Below the pieces are notes generated by a model. It had not been told where the DNA came from. It did not search any database and saw only the letters and a program-made list of their open reading frames with translations. From assembly GCF_965233615.1 (NCBI RefSeq), contig NZ_OZ247495.1: 64,000 nucleotides of DNA, one strand, 5' to 3'. Both the position numbers and the translations under genes were made by a program. Below, piece after piece: positions 53,522 to 61,943 of this stretch. Each line of letters opens with the position of its first letter. Within the stretch, counting starts at the first letter, position 1. The DNA comes from Pelagibius sp028280305 (GTDB lineage: Bacteria; Pseudomonadota; Alphaproteobacteria; Kiloniellales; Kiloniellaceae).

Positions 53522-53565
53522 CTAGAGCGCCGCGCTCACCCCCAACCCTATCGGACCCGGAGCGG

Positions 53566-53596
53566 AGACACGCCGCTCTCAGAAGTGTCTTCTTTT
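53566..53596 (+). terminator. Possible terminator hairpin before phaZ
   Basis: AGACAC (53566-53571) pairs with GTGTCT (53585-53590), followed by TCTTTT. The stem is short. Before the IS481 insertion it would have lain just downstream of the ParB-like gene and its repeat. Confidence 0.3.
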
Positions 53597-53749
53597 GAGA
53601 AAAACTCAACTTTTCTAATCAGTTAACTCTCATTAAGCCATCATCAAGCTGTTGAGCCTAGGCTCCCGCTGCCGCCAGCCGGGCAAGTATCACGGCTGTG
53701 AAGACTGCCCGTCCCGGCGCAGCAGCCCGATAAGGGAGACAGCAGCCCA

Positions 53750-55018
53750 ATGCTTTACTATCTGCACGAGATGTCCCGTCTTTCCATGGCGCCGGCGCGC
53801 GCCATGAGCGACGGGTTGCGGATGATGTTGAATCATCCGATGAACCCGATGACCAACTCGCCGATGGCGCGCTCAATCGAGTCGGCGGCAGACATCTTCG
53901 AGCATCTGACACGCAGCTACGGCAAACCGAACTGGGGGCTCGATACCACCACTATCGACGGCGTCGACGTCGCGGTCGAGGAAGAGGTGGTGATCAAACG
54001 GACCTACTGCGACCTTCTGCACTTCAAGAAGGCAAGTGAGCGTCCGGAGGCCCCCAAGCTGCTGATCGTCGCGCCGCTCTCGGGCCACTATGCGACCCTG
54101 GTGCGCGGCACCGTCGAGGCCATGCTGCCGGACCACGATGTCTTCGTCACCGACTGGCGCGATTGCCGGATGATCCCCGTCACCGACGACCGCTTCAATC
54201 TGAACGACTACATCGACTATCTCATCGATTTCCTGCATGTGCTCGGCCCCAACACCCACATCATCGCTGTCTGTCAGCCTTCCGTACCGGCGCTCGCCGC
54301 CGTCTCTGTCATGTCCGGTTGGGGCGACAACTGTCTGCCGGCCACGCTGACCATGATCGGCGGGCCCATCGATACCCGCAAGTCGCCCACGCAGGTCAAC
54401 AAACTGGCCAAGGAAAACTCGATCGAATGGTTCGAGAACAATGTAGTCGTTCAGGTACCGCCGCCCTATCCCGGCGTCTTCCGCAAGGTCTATCCGGGCT
54501 TCATACAGCTCACCAACTTCATCGCCATGAACTACGACCGCCACCTCACCTCCTACGGCGAGCTGTTCGATCATCTGGTGCGCGGCGACGAAGAAGCGGC
54601 GGACAAGAAACGCGCCTTCTACGAGGAGTACCGCGCGGTGATGGACCTGCCGGCGGAGTTTTATCTGCAGACGGTCAAGACCGTGTTCCAGGACCACGAA
54701 CTGCCCAGAGGCAAGATGATCGCCCGCTGGCATCCGGTGCTGCCTGAGCAGATCAAAGAGACTGCCCTGCTCTGCGTCGAAGGTGAACTCGACGACATCT
54801 CAGGCATCGGCCAGACCAAGGCAGCACTGGAGATCACGCCCAACCTGCCCGACACGATGAAGGACTACTATCTGGCAAAGGACGTCGGGCACTACGGCCT
54901 TTTCAACGGCGGCAAGTGGCGCAAGAAGATCGCGCCGCGCATCAAGCAGTTCATCCGGGACCACGATCGCCAGACCGGCAAGAATCCCGGACGAAAGTCT
55001 GTCGCCCTCGGCGGTTGA
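53750..55018 (+). CDS. phaZ: Intracellular polyhydroxyalkanoate depolymerase
   Basis: Breaks down stored polyhydroxyalkanoate granules. 422 residues beginning MLYYLHEMSRLSMAPARAMS, the standard start of the intracellular PhaZ family. The catalytic nucleophile is the Cys in IIAVCQPSVPALAA, near residue 175; the family uses Cys here in place of Ser. Other marks are VFVTDWRDCRMIPV, FIAMNYDRHL and the C-terminal His in KDVGHYGLFNGGKW. It stands alone here and implies the cell makes PHA. The gap before it (53526-53749) has no gene. Confidence 0.94.
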   Translation: MLYYLHEMSRLSMAPARAMSDGLRMMLNHPMNPMTNSPMARSIESAADIFEHLTRSYGKPNWGLDTTTIDGVDVAVEEEVVIKRTYCDLLHFKKASERPEAPKLLIVAPLSGHYATLVRGTVEAMLPDHDVFVTDWRDCRMIPVTDDRFNLNDYIDYLIDFLHVLGPNTHIIAVCQPSVPALAAVSVMSGWGDNCLPATLTMIGGPIDTRKSPTQVNKLAKENSIEWFENNVVVQVPPPYPGVFRKVYPGFIQLTNFIAMNYDRHLTSYGELFDHLVRGDEEAADKKRAFYEEYRAVMDLPAEFYLQTVKTVFQDHELPRGKMIARWHPVLPEQIKETALLCVEGELDDISGIGQTKAALEITPNLPDTMKDYYLAKDVGHYGLFNGGKWRKKIAPRIKQFIRDHDRQTGKNPGRKSVALGG

Positions 55019-55098
55019 CGAGCCGCGCAGCGGCACACAACCCATGTTACGTGACCGCTGCGATGTCTGGCAAAGTCGTGTCTGAGCGGCTGTGTAGC

Positions 55099-55815
55099 CT
55101 AGATAAGGCCCCAATCGGCCACGGCGATGCCGTAAACGATGAAACCGCCGACCCCGATCGTCACAAGGCCCACCGCGCTCTGCAGCGCCCGGTTGGCCCA
55201 GGTGAAGAGCCCGGCGGTGTAGCCCAGCGGCACGGCGATGACGGCGGAAAGCAGCGCCATGCCGACGATGGAGCCGATCCCGAAGACCAGGATGTAGCCC
55301 AGCGCCATGGAGGTCGAGGTGACGGAGGCGAGGGCCAGCAGGATCAGCGCCGCCGAACCGGCGAAGCCGTGCATCATGCCGACCGCCAGGCTGCGCAGCG
55401 GCAGGCCCGCCGGATGTTCGTGCTCATGATGGCGCGCGTCGTGGGGGCCTTCGTCGGCTTCATGCTTGTGGGCATGCAGGTGGGTGACGCCGTCGGCATG
55501 GCGATGCAGGTGAAAGTGCACCTTGTCCCGCCACAGACGCCGCAGCACCGCCAGCCCCAGGACAACGAGCATCACACCCACCAGAAGTTCCAGACTCTGG
55601 GCCCAGATCTCGGGAATCGCCTCACCGGCCAGCACCACGATGCCGCCGAGCAGCAAGAGGGTAAGGGTGTGGCCGAGGCCCCAGACCGCACCGTGGCGGA
55701 TGGCGGAGCCCAGCTTGCGCTCGCCTGAGACGATGCTTGCGACGGCAGCGACGTGATCCGCTTCCAAAGCGTGCTGCAGACCGATGAGGAAACCGAGAAA
55801 AAGGGCGGAGAACAT
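55099..55815 (-). CDS. Nickel/cobalt transporter family protein (UreH/HoxN-like)
   Basis: 238 residues with about six hydrophobic segments. The metal-selective motif is present as GLQHALEADHVAAVASIVSG (HX4DH), then GAVWGLGHTLTLLLLG. A His-rich cytoplasmic loop (VHFHLHRHADGVTHLHAHKH, then EHEHPAG) is likely to bind metal. Probably imports or exports Ni2+ or Co2+. No cobalamin riboswitch or urease/hydrogenase genes are visible nearby, although bluB (cobalamin pathway) is 5 kb away. Confidence 0.88.
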   Translation of the reverse strand: MFSALFLGFLIGLQHALEADHVAAVASIVSGERKLGSAIRHGAVWGLGHTLTLLLLGGIVVLAGEAIPEIWAQSLELLVGVMLVVLGLAVLRRLWRDKVHFHLHRHADGVTHLHAHKHEADEGPHDARHHEHEHPAGLPLRSLAVGMMHGFAGSAALILLALASVTSTSMALGYILVFGIGSIVGMALLSAVIAVPLGYTAGLFTWANRALQSAVGLVTIGVGGFIVYGIAVADWGLI

Positions 55816-55970
55816 CGTAAGGAACCTTTACAACCGAGAACGAAAACCATAGGCACGCAAAGCAGTTAGCGGCCTGTCGGGGCGAAGCCCGAGTATAAGG
55901 CGATGCTTCTTTTAGCCAAGCGCACAATCGACCAACTTTGCCGCAAACGCGACGGCGGAGAATCCGCCGC

Positions 55971-56468
55971 TCAGAGGATCGCGATCTGTCCGACCGCGAG
56001 GCCGATAAGAACCGGCAGGGGAAGCGCGATGACGAAGCGCTGCAGGGTCGAACGGTGTCCCATGATCGGCACCTCCCAGACAAGCACGCGGTTGAGGTTG
56101 TAGAGCGACCAGGCGGAAACGAAAGCCATCATCTGCGGCGTCCCGGCCCCGACCTCCATCGCCGCACCGCCGACGGCGAAGGCCAGCATCGGTCCGCCCG
56201 GAGTCAGCGCACCGATGAGGCTGGCCAACAGCAAACCCATGAAGCCCGTGTCCCGCCCGACGAATGTTGCCACCCATTCCGGCGGCACCAGGGCGGCGAT
56301 GAAACCGGCACCGATCACCGCGAGAATGATACGCGGCGCCACGGAAAGACCCTGCTCCCAGGCGATCCTCCAAGCTTCGGGAACCGCATCGCCGCCGCGG
56401 CGGAAAGCGAGCCAGCCCAAGGCCAAAACGGCGCCATAAAGCAGGGCGGAGGCGATGATGATGCTCAC
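55971..56468 (-). CDS. Permease half-subunit (PF03773-like), second gene
   Basis: 165 residues with about four or five membrane segments. The middle, IGALTPGGPMLAFAVGG, and the later VSAWSLYNLNRVLVWEVPIM match positions in its neighbour (GALLPGGPMMTFPLAVAL; GWGLLNVSRTLVWEFSFF), so the two are homologous halves. The usual permease of this family is one chain of about 300 residues. Its start overlaps the end of the other half by 4 bases (ATGA), so both are made together. Substrate unknown. Confidence 0.78.
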   Translation of the reverse strand: MSIIIASALLYGAVLALGWLAFRRGGDAVPEAWRIAWEQGLSVAPRIILAVIGAGFIAALVPPEWVATFVGRDTGFMGLLLASLIGALTPGGPMLAFAVGGAAMEVGAGTPQMMAFVSAWSLYNLNRVLVWEVPIMGHRSTLQRFVIALPLPVLIGLAVGQIAIL

Positions 56469-57031
56469 TCCGCCCCTCCCTGCCCTTCGGCCAACGCTTT
56501 CGCGCGCCCGAAGAGCTGGCGGGCCAGCCAGCCCAGCAGGATCGGCAGCAACAGGCTCAGGCCATAGCGCAGCAGTACAAAGTCCCCGTCAAAGAACGAG
56601 AACTCCCAGACCAAGGTCCGGCTCACGTTCAGCAGGCCCCAACCGGCGATGAAGGCCGTCGCGGTGCCGATGTCGGCACCCGCCGCCCCCAGCGCCACCG
56701 CCAGCGGGAAGGTCATCATCGGTCCGCCGGGCAGCAGCGCGCCGGCCAAGGACGCCAGGGCCAGGCCCTTGAAGCCCGAGCGCGAGCCCATCCAGCGGGC
56801 CACCTGCTCGCGCGGCAGCAGCACCGTCAGGAGCCCGGCCAGCAACACGCCGGCCAGCACCTTTGGGGCGATGGCCAGCAGCAGCCAGAGGTCGTCGCCC
56901 AGCACCGACCAAAAGACCCCAGGGCCCTTCAGCATGTAGCAGAGCGCGCCGGCAGCGACGGCAACGACAAAAACGATTACGAGGCCGGCATCGACCTTGG
57001 GCCGGGGCCGGTCTGACGCAGGGTTCGGCAA
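56465..57031 (-). CDS. Permease half-subunit (PF03773-like), first gene
   Basis: 188 residues with a short charged N-terminus and about five hydrophobic segments (AGLVIVFVVAVAAGALCYML; VLAGVLLAGLLTVLLPREQV; SLAGALLPGGPMMTFPLAVA). The PGGPM motif is shared with the next gene. The two overlap by 4 bases and probably form a heterodimeric permease. Family members export arsenicals or other compounds, but nothing here shows the substrate. Confidence 0.78.
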   Translation of the reverse strand: MPNPASDRPRPKVDAGLVIVFVVAVAAGALCYMLKGPGVFWSVLGDDLWLLLAIAPKVLAGVLLAGLLTVLLPREQVARWMGSRSGFKGLALASLAGALLPGGPMMTFPLAVALGAAGADIGTATAFIAGWGLLNVSRTLVWEFSFFDGDFVLLRYGLSLLLPILLGWLARQLFGRAKALAEGQGGAE

Positions 57032-57143
57032 GTTTCCGGATCCGAACGATCAGTTTGGCAGGTGAAACAACAGGATAGCACCTTAACCGCTGGTTCCGCC
57101 AGTCCCGCACAAACGCCTTTGTCCGGAGACCCCGCAGCGCCCG

Positions 57144-58223
57144 TCAAACCGCGAAGCGCGCCACGGCAGCTTCGTCCCAGGCAACGCCGCTGCCCGGCTC
57201 GTCACGGATCAAGACCTTGCCGTCGCGCAGTTCCGCCGGCTGCTGCAGGACTGCGGCGGCAAGATCGAGATACTCCACCAGGTGCGCCGTCGGGGTCACC
57301 GCCAGTAAGTGGGCCGAGACCTCCGGCCAGAGATGGCTCGATACGGGCAGGCCCGCGCCTTCGGCCAGGGCGGCCGCCTTCATCCAGCCGGTGATGCCGC
57401 CGATCTTCATGACGTCCACCATCGCCAGGTCCGACGCGCCGGCGGCGACCGCCTTCTGCATATCCGGCAGCCCCCACCAGTTCTCGCCGAACTGGATCGC
57501 CGTGCGGGTTTCCCTGGCAATTTTCGCATGGCCGGCGAAATCCTCCGCAATGGTCGGCTCCTCGATCCAGGCGAGACCTTCATTGTCGAGAACGGCGGTG
57601 CGCGCCAGGGCTTCGGGCACCGAGAGTGACTGGTTGTAATCAACCATGACTGCCATGTCCGGGCCGGCTGCGTCACGGACCGCACGGATCACAGCAAGAT
57701 CCTCGGCAATCGTGGCATGGCCGATCTTGACCTTGAAGGCACGAAAGCCGCTTTCGCAGGCTGCCGCCGCGGCCTCGGCTGCCTTTTCGGCGGTGAGCAT
57801 GGAATGGCTGTCGTAGGCCGGAACCGCAGCGGGTGCGCCGCCAAGCAGACGCACCAGAGGCACGCCCGCCGCCTTGGCCTGCGCGTCCCAGGCCGCCATG
57901 TCCAGGCCCGCCATCGCCATACCGACGAGCCCCTGCACGCCGAGCAGCCGAAAGCGCGCCCGCAGCAGCCGGTCGAGGTCTTGCGGGGCGACGGCAGCGC
58001 CTTTCACCATGGGCTCGATGTTGCGCAGGGTCTCGGCAATCGGCCCCATGACGACAGGGCTGTAGCAGAAAAGATAGGCGCAGCCGGTAACGCCTTCTTC
58101 GCTGTGCAGATCGATCAAAACCAGCGGCGCTTCGGGAACCTGGCCGCTTGCCGCGGTCAAGGGCGGATCAAGAGGTACTGAAACCGGACGGGCTGCCAGG
58201 GAATGCAGGGTCAGTCTTTCCAT
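57144..58223 (-). CDS. Enolase-superfamily enzyme (mandelate racemase/muconate-lactonizing type)
   Basis: About 359 residues from ATG 58223 (AAGGAGG upstream; frame open from 58250). The superfamily's catalytic base motif is FRAFKVKIGHA (KxK), and the three metal ligands are in VMVDYNQSLSV, LAWIEEPTI and QFGENWWGLPD; the second base is the His in PVSSHLWPEVSAHL. It abstracts a proton next to a carboxylate; the substrate cannot be read from sequence. It stands alone, convergent with nothing close. Confidence 0.9.
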   Translation of the reverse strand: MERLTLHSLAARPVSVPLDPPLTAASGQVPEAPLVLIDLHSEEGVTGCAYLFCYSPVVMGPIAETLRNIEPMVKGAAVAPQDLDRLLRARFRLLGVQGLVGMAMAGLDMAAWDAQAKAAGVPLVRLLGGAPAAVPAYDSHSMLTAEKAAEAAAAACESGFRAFKVKIGHATIAEDLAVIRAVRDAAGPDMAVMVDYNQSLSVPEALARTAVLDNEGLAWIEEPTIAEDFAGHAKIARETRTAIQFGENWWGLPDMQKAVAAGASDLAMVDVMKIGGITGWMKAAALAEGAGLPVSSHLWPEVSAHLLAVTPTAHLVEYLDLAAAVLQQPAELRDGKVLIRDEPGSGVAWDEAAVARFAV

Positions 58224-58343
58224 CGGCGCTTTCCTCCTTAGAAGCGCCAAACCGGACTTTTTATTGTTCCATTTCAGTAGCTTGGCGCCTTAGAGGCTAT
58301 CATCTCCGCAACGCACTGGGAAGGCTTTCGATGACGTTCAAGC

Positions 58344-58925
58344 CTATGGCTCTTCCGGCGACTCGCTTTTCGGCAGAGCTTCACGCCGATGCACGTCAGC
58401 GGCATTCACCTCACGGTGCCAATCCTCCACCGAGGTCCAGGCCTTGATGCCGGAAGGCATGGGCGGGGAGCGGCGATGCAGGCCGAGCGCCTCCAGCACG
58501 GTTGCCGAGGTGAGCCTGTGGCCGTCCTCGACAAAGGCCGCACGGACCAGCGCCAGGGCGGCGATGCGTCCTTCGGACATGAAAATCTGTTCCATGTAGA
58601 CGAAGTCTTCGTCCCAACAGACGACGCGGGTGTGCAATTCGAAACGCTGAAAGGGTTTCAACGACCGGCGGAAGGTAATTGTCTGTGCCGCAACAACAGG
58701 CATCCAGCGGCGCTGGCGAAACAGTTTCAAAGCGCCGTTGCGCGCCATCAGATCGATCCGCCCGAGGTCCATCAAGGTCAGATAGCGCCCGTTGTTCATG
58801 TGAAGATTGAAGTCGAGATCGTTTGGCCAGACCCGCAGGCTGATAACCGAGACATCCAGCGCGGCAAGCGCCGCACCAAAGCGCGCAGCGAACAGAACTT
58901 TGATGAGACGAAAGATCAGGTTCAT
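58344..58925 (-). CDS. Hotdog-fold acyl-CoA thioesterase
   Basis: About 193 residues starting MNLIFRLIKVLFAARF. The 4HBT-like hotdog core has WPNDLDFNLHMNNGRYLTLM, with the conserved Asp and NN-GRY, then TITFRRSLKPFQRFELHTRV and DEDFVYMEQIFMSEGRIAAL. Similar to the THEM6/YbgC-like broad group. The N-terminal hydrophobic helix may tether it to the membrane. Substrate unknown. Confidence 0.87.
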   Translation of the reverse strand: MNLIFRLIKVLFAARFGAALAALDVSVISLRVWPNDLDFNLHMNNGRYLTLMDLGRIDLMARNGALKLFRQRRWMPVVAAQTITFRRSLKPFQRFELHTRVVCWDEDFVYMEQIFMSEGRIAALALVRAAFVEDGHRLTSATVLEALGLHRRSPPMPSGIKAWTSVEDWHREVNAADVHRREALPKSESPEEP

Positions 58926-59084
58926 CGCCAAAGAGCCTGCGGCTCAACCTTTCCTGCTTGGCAGAGGAATTGCGTCCAGCGACCTGTCTCCACCGCCCGG
59001 AGCTTGCCAAGAGAGGTGCAAGAGCGTCAAACTTTCAATCGAAGCAAAGGACGCCGCGGCAAAACGCTGATACAGGAGGGCCTG

Positions 59085-59711
59085 ATGCCTGACACCATTG
59101 CCGTTACCGCCGACAAGAGAACCAACTATCTGGTTCGCCCGCTTTGCCCGGAAGACCGGGAAATGATCGAGCAGGCCCTTAAACTGCTGTCACCGCGCAC
59201 GCTCTATTCGCGCTTCCACAGCCACGGCGTGAAGTTGAGCAAGAAGGACCTCGACTATCTGACGACGACCGATGGGCGTGACCATGTCTCCTGGCTGGTG
59301 ATCGATCCGTCGAAAAGGCCGGAGGACTTCCCTATCGCGCTGGGCCGCTACGTCCGCGACAAGACGCAGCCGTCCCGGGCGGAGGTCGCCCTGACCGTCT
59401 GCGACAGGCACCAGGGCCAGGGTGTTTCAAAGGTGTTGTTGGGAGCGCTCGGCGCTTCGGCGGTGGCGGCAGGGGTGGAGAGCTTTCACGGCAGCCTGTT
59501 GACGGAAAATCACAGCTTGCGCCGATTGATGCAGAGCCTGGGGGCCGAACTCACCATGCGGGACGGCACACTGCAGGCCGAAGCTTCCGCCGATCCATGG
59601 CAACTGCCCGATAGCGCCGCGGCCCGCAAGATCCGCCGCGTCGCGACCCAGGTCGGCACCGCGCTCAACGGTCAGCGGGATTCGGCGAGCAGCGTCAGAA
59701 TGCGTTCATAG
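59085..59711 (+). CDS. GNAT-family N-acetyltransferase
   Basis: 208 residues from ATG 59085 (CAGGAGGG upstream; the same frame is open far upstream, antisense to the thioesterase, and that part is not real). The GNAT fold is seen in YLVRPLCPEDREMIEQALKL, LSPRTLYSRFHSHG, AEVALTVCDRHQGQGVSKVL (acetyl-CoA loop QGQGVS) and TENHSLRRLMQSLGAEL. The RTLYSRF motif is also found in protein-acetylating members. The 3' end overlaps the convergent DUF4168 gene by 40 bases. Confidence 0.9.
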   Translation: MPDTIAVTADKRTNYLVRPLCPEDREMIEQALKLLSPRTLYSRFHSHGVKLSKKDLDYLTTTDGRDHVSWLVIDPSKRPEDFPIALGRYVRDKTQPSRAEVALTVCDRHQGQGVSKVLLGALGASAVAAGVESFHGSLLTENHSLRRLMQSLGAELTMRDGTLQAEASADPWQLPDSAAARKIRRVATQVGTALNGQRDSASSVRMRS

Positions 59712-60061
59712 AGCTGGTCGTCGCTTTCGGCGGCCTGGGTGATCGAGTTGTACTCCTGCACCGTGAGCCCCTGAGCCTCGACCTCTGCGATCATGCGCTC
59801 TGTTGCCTTACGCGTCAGGTCGGCGGCTTCGCCCGATGTTTGCGCCTCTTCGATGCGCGGCTGCCAGGCTTTGTCGATCTCCTGGATCTTCACCACCGCC
59901 GATACATAGGCCTCCAACTGGCCGTCGCTGAAGCCCGTGTTCTCTGCCTGGACGAGCTGCAAGAGGCCGTTCGAGGCGGCGCGGGCCTCCTGTCCCGGCA
60001 GGAAACCGGCCAGCAGCGCAAGGGGAACGGCAACGACGGCAACCGGTAGAAACTTCAGCAT
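59672..60061 (-). CDS. DUF4168 secreted helical protein
   Basis: About 129 residues from ATG 60061 (GAGAGGG upstream; frame open from 60136). A signal peptide (FLPVAVVAVPLALLAGFL, cleavage after ARA) is followed by a helical domain typical of DUF4168: SDGQLEAYVSAVVKIQEIDK, then ATERMIAEVEAQGLTVQEYN and a final helix. Exported, role unknown. Overlaps the GNAT gene tail to tail. Confidence 0.85.
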   Translation of the reverse strand: MLKFLPVAVVAVPLALLAGFLPGQEARAASNGLLQLVQAENTGFSDGQLEAYVSAVVKIQEIDKAWQPRIEEAQTSGEAADLTRKATERMIAEVEAQGLTVQEYNSITQAAESDDQLYERILTLLAESR

Positions 60062-60256
60062 CGCAAAGCCCTCTCTGGATCTGGAAAGGCGCCGGCGGCT
60101 ATGCGCATGGGCGGTCTTCCCGTTTTGTGGCTGCAAGCAAGACGCCGAAGGACCGGCCCTATTCCGCGAAACCGCGGGGGCCAGAATTTGTCACGCGCCC
60201 TCCAGCCCTCGGCCGGACCTGCCGCAGCTATGGTCTGCAGCCCCAAAACCCGGCTT

Positions 60257-60946
60257 CTAGAAATTCTCGGTCCAGGGCCGCAGTTCCACGCTGCTCGACC
60301 AGGCGCTGGGGTGCTGCGCATGGGTCTGGTAGTAGGTTTCGGCAATGGCGGCCGGGTTCAGCTTCGCATTCCCGCCATCGCTGCCGATGGCACCGTCGAT
60401 GACGAAGTGGGCGACATGGATTCCTTCCGGCTGCAGCGCCCGGGCCATGGATTCGGCGAGCGCGCGCAGACCGAATTTCGCGACCGCGAAGCCGGCGGAG
60501 AGCGGAAAGGCCTTTGTGCTCGCCGTCGCGCCCGTGAAAAGGATGGTCCCGGCCTTGCGCGGCTGCATGCGCCGCGCAGCCTCGCGGCCCAACAGGAAAC
60601 CGCCGAAACAGCCCCGCATCCAGGCATCGATGAATTCCTGCGCCTCGATCTCGGCGATCGGTTTGCGCACCCGGCCGGAAGCATTAAAGACAGCGACCGC
60701 CGCTGGGCCGAGATCGCGCTCTGCCGCATCGAAGAGGGCGACCACATCGGCCTCTTCGGTTGCATCGGCCCGATAGGCCTGTGCAACTCCGCCGCTGGCC
60801 GTTATCTCCGCCACCAGATCGCCCAGCCGCTCCGGCCGCCGGGCGGCCAGCGCCACCGCATAGCCGCCGGCCGCAAAGCGCCGTGCCACCGCCGCACCCA
60901 GGCCCGGGCCAACACCCAGGATCACGCAAGATTGTCGTTCCGCCAT
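60257..60946 (-). CDS. SDR-family oxidoreductase-like protein with Phe in place of catalytic Tyr
   Basis: 229 residues from ATG 60946 (GGGAG upstream). The Rossmann start is CVILGVGPGLGAAVARRFAA, then RADATEEADV and AVFNASGRVRKP in place of the usual NNAG. The active-site segment SAGFAVAKFGLRALAESMAR has Phe where YxxxK has Tyr, as in the SDR at 36918-37667; both also share VARRFAAGGY. They are probably paralogs of an atypical SDR subgroup. Substrate unknown. Confidence 0.86.
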   Translation of the reverse strand: MAERQSCVILGVGPGLGAAVARRFAAGGYAVALAARRPERLGDLVAEITASGGVAQAYRADATEEADVVALFDAAERDLGPAAVAVFNASGRVRKPIAEIEAQEFIDAWMRGCFGGFLLGREAARRMQPRKAGTILFTGATASTKAFPLSAGFAVAKFGLRALAESMARALQPEGIHVAHFVIDGAIGSDGGNAKLNPAAIAETYYQTHAQHPSAWSSSVELRPWTENF

Positions 60947-61044
60947 GCTTCCCACTCCCTTTTGTTAACCAGCAAGACAGCAGCCTTGCCGCTCCTTCTA
61001 GATAGGAAGGGCTCTCGACCTTTGCAGCGAAGGGTTCGAGCGGC

Positions 61045-61707
61045 TTAGCGGGTCAGGACCACCGGCCCGGTTTCGGCGCGCGCCTGCCAGCCCTGTCTTT
61101 GCAGTTCCGGATCGTCGTGCTCCGCTTCGGGGTAGCCGAGACAGAGGTAGGCGACCAGCCGCCAAGTCTCGTCGGCCGCAAGATCCCGGGTGAGGCGCTG
61201 GGGATCGAGAATCGAAACCCAGCCCAGCCCGACACCGGCAGCACGCGCGGCCAGCCAAAGGGTGTGAACGGCGCAGACGGTGGAGTACTGCAACGTCTCC
61301 GGCATGGTGCGTCGGCCGAGCCCCTGCCCCGCCTCCGGCGCCAGATCGGCGAAGACCGCCAGATGCTCAGGCGCCTCGCGCAGCCCCGCCAGTTTAAGCC
61401 TCGCGTAAAGCGCGGCGCGGTCGCCGCTGTAGTCGGCCAGCGCTTCGGCATTGGCAGCCTCGAAATTCTCGATCACGCGCGCCCGGCTTTCGACGGAGAT
61501 CACCCGCACAAAACGCCAGGGCTGGCTGAGGCCGACGCTGGGCGCCAGTGCTGCCAGACCCAGCAGCCGTTCCAGCAGCCCCTCGGGCAGCGCATCACGG
61601 CGGAAGTGCCGCACGTCGCGCCGCCAGACCAAAAGCTCTTCGAGCTTTGCCTGAAAGTCGGCCCCGAAATCGGGGCCCGTACTGAGAATCGAGGGTTTCT
61701 CCGTCAT
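61045..61707 (-). CDS. bluB: 5,6-dimethylbenzimidazole synthase
   Basis: An FMN-dependent oxygenase of the nitroreductase fold that turns FMNH2 into 5,6-dimethylbenzimidazole, the lower ligand of cobalamin. 220 residues from ATG 61707 (GTG 61716 is an alternative). BluB marks are VWRRDVRHFRRDALPEGLLE, LAPSVGLSQPWRFV, DYSGDRAALYARLKLAGLRE and the C-terminal GVGLGWVSILDPQRL. No other cobalamin gene or riboswitch is visible nearby. Confidence 0.93.
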   Translation of the reverse strand: MTEKPSILSTGPDFGADFQAKLEELLVWRRDVRHFRRDALPEGLLERLLGLAALAPSVGLSQPWRFVRVISVESRARVIENFEAANAEALADYSGDRAALYARLKLAGLREAPEHLAVFADLAPEAGQGLGRRTMPETLQYSTVCAVHTLWLAARAAGVGLGWVSILDPQRLTRDLAADETWRLVAYLCLGYPEAEHDDPELQRQGWQARAETGPVVLTR

Positions 61708-61943
61708 CGGGCGCACTATTCATCCAATGACACAGGCCCCGCAAGACCGCTCAACACAAGGCATCCGGACGGCTCCGCCATTCCGGTCTGAGAAAACAAC
61801 CAGTTGTGAAGAGACGAAGCCCGAAACTTGGCGTAAGCTATCGGAAAGAAACAGATTCCGGCTTTCTTGCGGCCGGTGAACGCTGCCAAGCGTCCGGCCG
61901 GAGCCGGATGCGGTAGCCGAACCGAAACCTGCGAGGGAGCATC

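Noticed and set aside
55816..55970. Possible cobalamin or nickel riboswitch before the nickel/cobalt transporter, and likewise before bluB
   Set aside because: No B12-box or other conserved riboswitch core is visible in either leader.
58389..59084. Upstream extension of the GNAT frame over the thioesterase gene
   Set aside because: The region is antisense to a clear hotdog thioesterase, and a strong ribosome site precedes ATG 59085.
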